Source of the DNA: a candidate division WOR-1 bacterium RIFOXYB2_FULL_46_45 | Lineage (GTDB): Bacteria > Margulisbacteria > WOR-1 > XYC2-FULL-46-14 | Assembly: GCA_001771585.1 (NCBI GenBank) | Contig: MEUE01000001.1 | Span: forward strand, 602,744-666,743 | Reading direction: 5' to 3' | Length of the DNA: 64,000 nucleotides | Part shown: positions 61,815-64,000 of the stretch, one piece after another | Numbering within the stretch: position 1 is the first letter of the stretch | Layout: every line of letters begins with the position of its first letter | The notes under the pieces: generated by a model | The model's input: the letters and a program-made list of their open reading frames with translations, nothing else | The model's database searches: none | Told to the model about the DNA's origin: nothing | Translations under genes and position numbers: made by a program

Positions 61815-63967
61815 TTTTCCCGTAGTTTGGTAAGCGAAAGATCAATAATCTTCTTTTCCCCGTAATGGATCGTCACTTTTTTCCCTTTGACCTTCCCGAT
61901 AATCTGAAAGGGGGTCCGGTTTATCATCAAAATATCTTGCAGAGAAAAAATACTTTCGGGAGCAATGGTAATTATAATGCGCGATTGGCTCTCCCCAAAA
62001 AGAAGAGCATCCAAACGGATCCGGTCGGTCAAAGAGACCATGACCCCTTTTCCGCCAAAAAGGGACGATTCGGCCAATGCCACCGCCAATCCTCCCTCCG
62101 CCAAATCGTGAGCCGATTTTATGACCCCGACTTCAATCCCCTCCAGGCAGGCCTTCTGGACCCTTCTTTCGATACGCAAATCCAGTTCCGGAGGAGGACC
62201 TTCCTCCTTGCCATGGACAACTTTAAGGTATTCGCTCCCGCCCAATTCTTCTTTGTTTTCACCAAGCAAGACCACCAGATCGCCATCGTCTTTAAAATCG
62301 GCGGTGCATCTTTTTTCAACATCTTTTATGATCCCGATCATCCCAATCCCGGGGGTCGGATAAATCGCCCCTTTGGGACTTTCGTTGTAGAAAGAAACGT
62401 TGCCGGAGACGACCGGAAGTTCCCAGGCGCGGCAGATGTCTGCGATCCCTTCAACCGATCTTTTGAAATAATAGTAGCGGTCCGGCTTTTCGGGGTTGCC
62501 AAAATTCAGGCAGTCGGTGACCGCCGCCGGATCGGCCCCGGTCACAACCAGGTTGCGGCACGCCTCGGCAACAGCGATTTGAGCCCCTTTATACGGATTT
62601 AAAAAACAGTAGCGGCTGTTGCAGTCGGTCGTCGCCGCAATCCCCCATTTTTTATCTTTTACGCGGATGACCGCCGCATCCCCTCCCGGCAAAACCACCG
62701 TGTTCAACTGCACCATATGATCGTATTGTTCAAAAACCGCTTTTTTGGAAGCGATGTTTGGCGAAGATAATAACTGAATTAAGGTCTTATTGAAATCTTT
62801 GGGTTGTTTTATGCTTTGCACTTTGATATTTGCACTTTGCACTTTAAGGTACGGCATGTCGTAAACCGGAGCTTCGGCCATGGCGAAAGTTGGGACCTGG
62901 CAAACTTTTTTTCCTTTGTAATTTATTTTTAGTGTTTTTTCTTTGACCACCACCCCCATCTTGACCGCCTCCAACCCCCACTTTTTATAAATCTTTTGGA
63001 TAATCTTTTCTTTCCCTTTTTTTACGCACAGGAGCATCCGCTCCTGTGATTCGGACATCATAATCTCGTACGGCTCCATCCCCTCCTCGCGCAGAGGAAC
63101 CTCATCCAGATCAACATGCATCCCCACCTCTCCCGCCGCCGCCATCTCCGCGGTTGAGCAGGTCAGTCCGGCCGCCCCCATATCTTTTATCCCGAGGACA
63201 ACGCCGGTATCAAGCGCTTCGAGAGTTGCCTCAATCAGGCATTTTTCCAAAAAGGGGTCGCCGACTTGGACGGTGGGGCGTTTCTCTTCTTCCCCTTCTT
63301 TGAATTCGGAAGAGGCCAGAACCGAACAGCCGCCGATCCCGTCGCGTCCGGTCTTTGCCCCGGCGTATAAAATAGTATTTCCGATCCCGACCGCTTTACC
63401 GCGGGCCAGTTTTTCTCTGGGGGCGATCCCGATGCACATGGCGTTGACCAGGCAGTTGCCGGAATAGCAGTCGTTAAAGTAAATCTCTCCGCCGATCGTC
63501 GGAACGCCGATGCAGTTGCCGTAAAAGCTGATGCCGGAGACGACCCCGTTTAGTAAAAATTTGTTGTAGGGGTCGCTCAATTCTCCAAAGCGGAGGGAAT
63601 CGAGGCAGGCAATCGGCCTGGTCCCGGCGGTAAAGATATCGCGGACGATCCCGCCGATTCCGGTCGCCGCCCCTTGTCTCGGTTCAACTTGTGAAGGATG
63701 ATTATGGCTCTCCATCTTAAAAACGATCGCCATCCCGTCGTAAATGATCCCGCCGGAATCCTCCCCGACCAGAGTTTCGTACTTTCCGGTTTGAGGGAAA
63801 AGTTTCAGGTATTTTCTTGAACGGGGATAGCCGCAATGTTCCGACCATTCGACCGAAAACATCGCCAGTTCGGTCGGAGTCGGGTTTCTTTTGAGGATTT
63901 TAAGGATATTTTTGTACTCTTGATCCGTCAATCCCAGTTCGCGATACGCGTCTTTCGTGAGTACCAT
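61796..63967 (-). CDS. purL: Phosphoribosylformylglycinamidine synthase, large subunit
   Basis: Predicted 723 aa, the small (PurL of PurQLS) type. MFSVEWSEHCGY near 38 is the signature; ESHNHPSQVEP, GGIVRDIFTAGTRP and IKDMGAAGLTCSTAEMA follow (short forms). Glutamine is supplied by PurQ, not seen here. A repeat-coded peptide LKVQSANIKVQS (62813-62846) lies near residue 378, between the two halves. The ATG is nine bases past a TATAAT. Confidence 0.96.
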   Translation of the reverse strand: MVLTKDAYRELGLTDQEYKNILKILKRNPTPTELAMFSVEWSEHCGYPRSRKYLKLFPQTGKYETLVGEDSGGIIYDGMAIVFKMESHNHPSQVEPRQGAATGIGGIVRDIFTAGTRPIACLDSLRFGELSDPYNKFLLNGVVSGISFYGNCIGVPTIGGEIYFNDCYSGNCLVNAMCIGIAPREKLARGKAVGIGNTILYAGAKTGRDGIGGCSVLASSEFKEGEEEKRPTVQVGDPFLEKCLIEATLEALDTGVVLGIKDMGAAGLTCSTAEMAAAGEVGMHVDLDEVPLREEGMEPYEIMMSESQERMLLCVKKGKEKIIQKIYKKWGLEAVKMGVVVKEKTLKINYKGKKVCQVPTFAMAEAPVYDMPYLKVQSANIKVQSIKQPKDFNKTLIQLLSSPNIASKKAVFEQYDHMVQLNTVVLPGGDAAVIRVKDKKWGIAATTDCNSRYCFLNPYKGAQIAVAEACRNLVVTGADPAAVTDCLNFGNPEKPDRYYYFKRSVEGIADICRAWELPVVSGNVSFYNESPKGAIYPTPGIGMIGIIKDVEKRCTADFKDDGDLVVLLGENKEELGGSEYLKVVHGKEEGPPPELDLRIERRVQKACLEGIEVGVIKSAHDLAEGGLAVALAESSLFGGKGVMVSLTDRIRLDALLFGESQSRIIITIAPESIFSLQDILMINRTPFQIIGKVKGKKVTIHYGEKKIIDLSLTKLREKWTLQL
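62813..62846. repeat. CTTTGCACTTTGATA-type short repeat inside purL
   Basis: Same word family as in the GH94 genes, in frame, coding for LKVQSANIKVQS on the minus strand. Confidence 0.6.
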
Positions 63968-63976
63968 GATAATAAT

Positions 63977-63982
63977 ATTATA
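63977..63982 (-). promoter_or_regulatory. -10 element of the purL operon
   Basis: TATAAT on the minus strand, nine bases before the purL ATG. The -35 would lie past the window edge. Bases 63983-64000 show nothing else. Confidence 0.5.
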
Positions 63983-64000
63983 ACATGAGGGGCAAATTGA

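Overview
The window looks like chromosome of an uncultured, diderm, polysaccharide-handling bacterium. Outer-membrane-type beta-barrels, one of them carrying three SLH domains, a FlgD-like Ig protein and two DUF4143 ATPases fit a candidate phylum such as Margulisbacteria/WOR-1 or a relative. That placement is inference: there is no rRNA or ribosomal protein gene here. I see no tRNA, rRNA or CRISPR array.

Left third (1-19.4 kb): very large, divergent genes. On the minus strand lie a gene cut by the window edge, a 1299-aa Tat-signal GH8 protein with a long helical tail, and an 1834-aa family-2 glycosyltransferase whose catalytic domain is split by about 1000 extra residues. A plus-strand adenylosuccinate-synthetase-like gene follows. 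A second minus-strand operon encodes a two-helix membrane protein, a 1250-aa sugar-nucleotidyltransferase-like protein with a left-handed beta-helix, and a 962-aa fusion of nucleoside diphosphate kinase, guanylate-kinase-like and HD domains. An IS110-family element with a structured non-coding 3' region follows (19.5-21.3 kb).

Middle (21.3-49 kb): carbohydrate uptake and breakdown. It holds MalF and MalG permeases (MalG carries a beta-propeller insert), a distant solute-binding lipoprotein, GH8, GH5-like and GH42 hydrolases, two GH94 phosphorylases, glmS, a PIN/AbrB toxin-antitoxin pair and two DUF4143 ATPases bracketed by duplicated sequence. Between 35.6 and 41.3 kb is an AT-richer block with a conventional-length family-2 glycosyltransferase, an EF-hand protein and a probable glycan-active protein.

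Right third (49-64 kb): ordinary core genes in two minus-strand operons (coaE-proA-nadD-M16 peptidase-dut-dapB and purL-lytic transglycosylase-comEA-comEC-rpe), separated by a plus-strand surface-protein operon.

The most interesting signal is regulatory. Six transcription units carry a promoter TGAAATTT-N14-CGATAT (or CGATAA) with identical spacing, and a seventh has a close variant. It matches the geometry of sigma-28/FliA/SigD promoters. These units are the two odd operons, the PurA-like gene, both halves of the 35.6-41.3 kb block, the GH8 lipoprotein and the carbohydrate-binding protein. I infer one co-regulated system that makes, trims and perhaps exports a glycan, with dedicated nucleotide and sugar-nucleotide enzymes.
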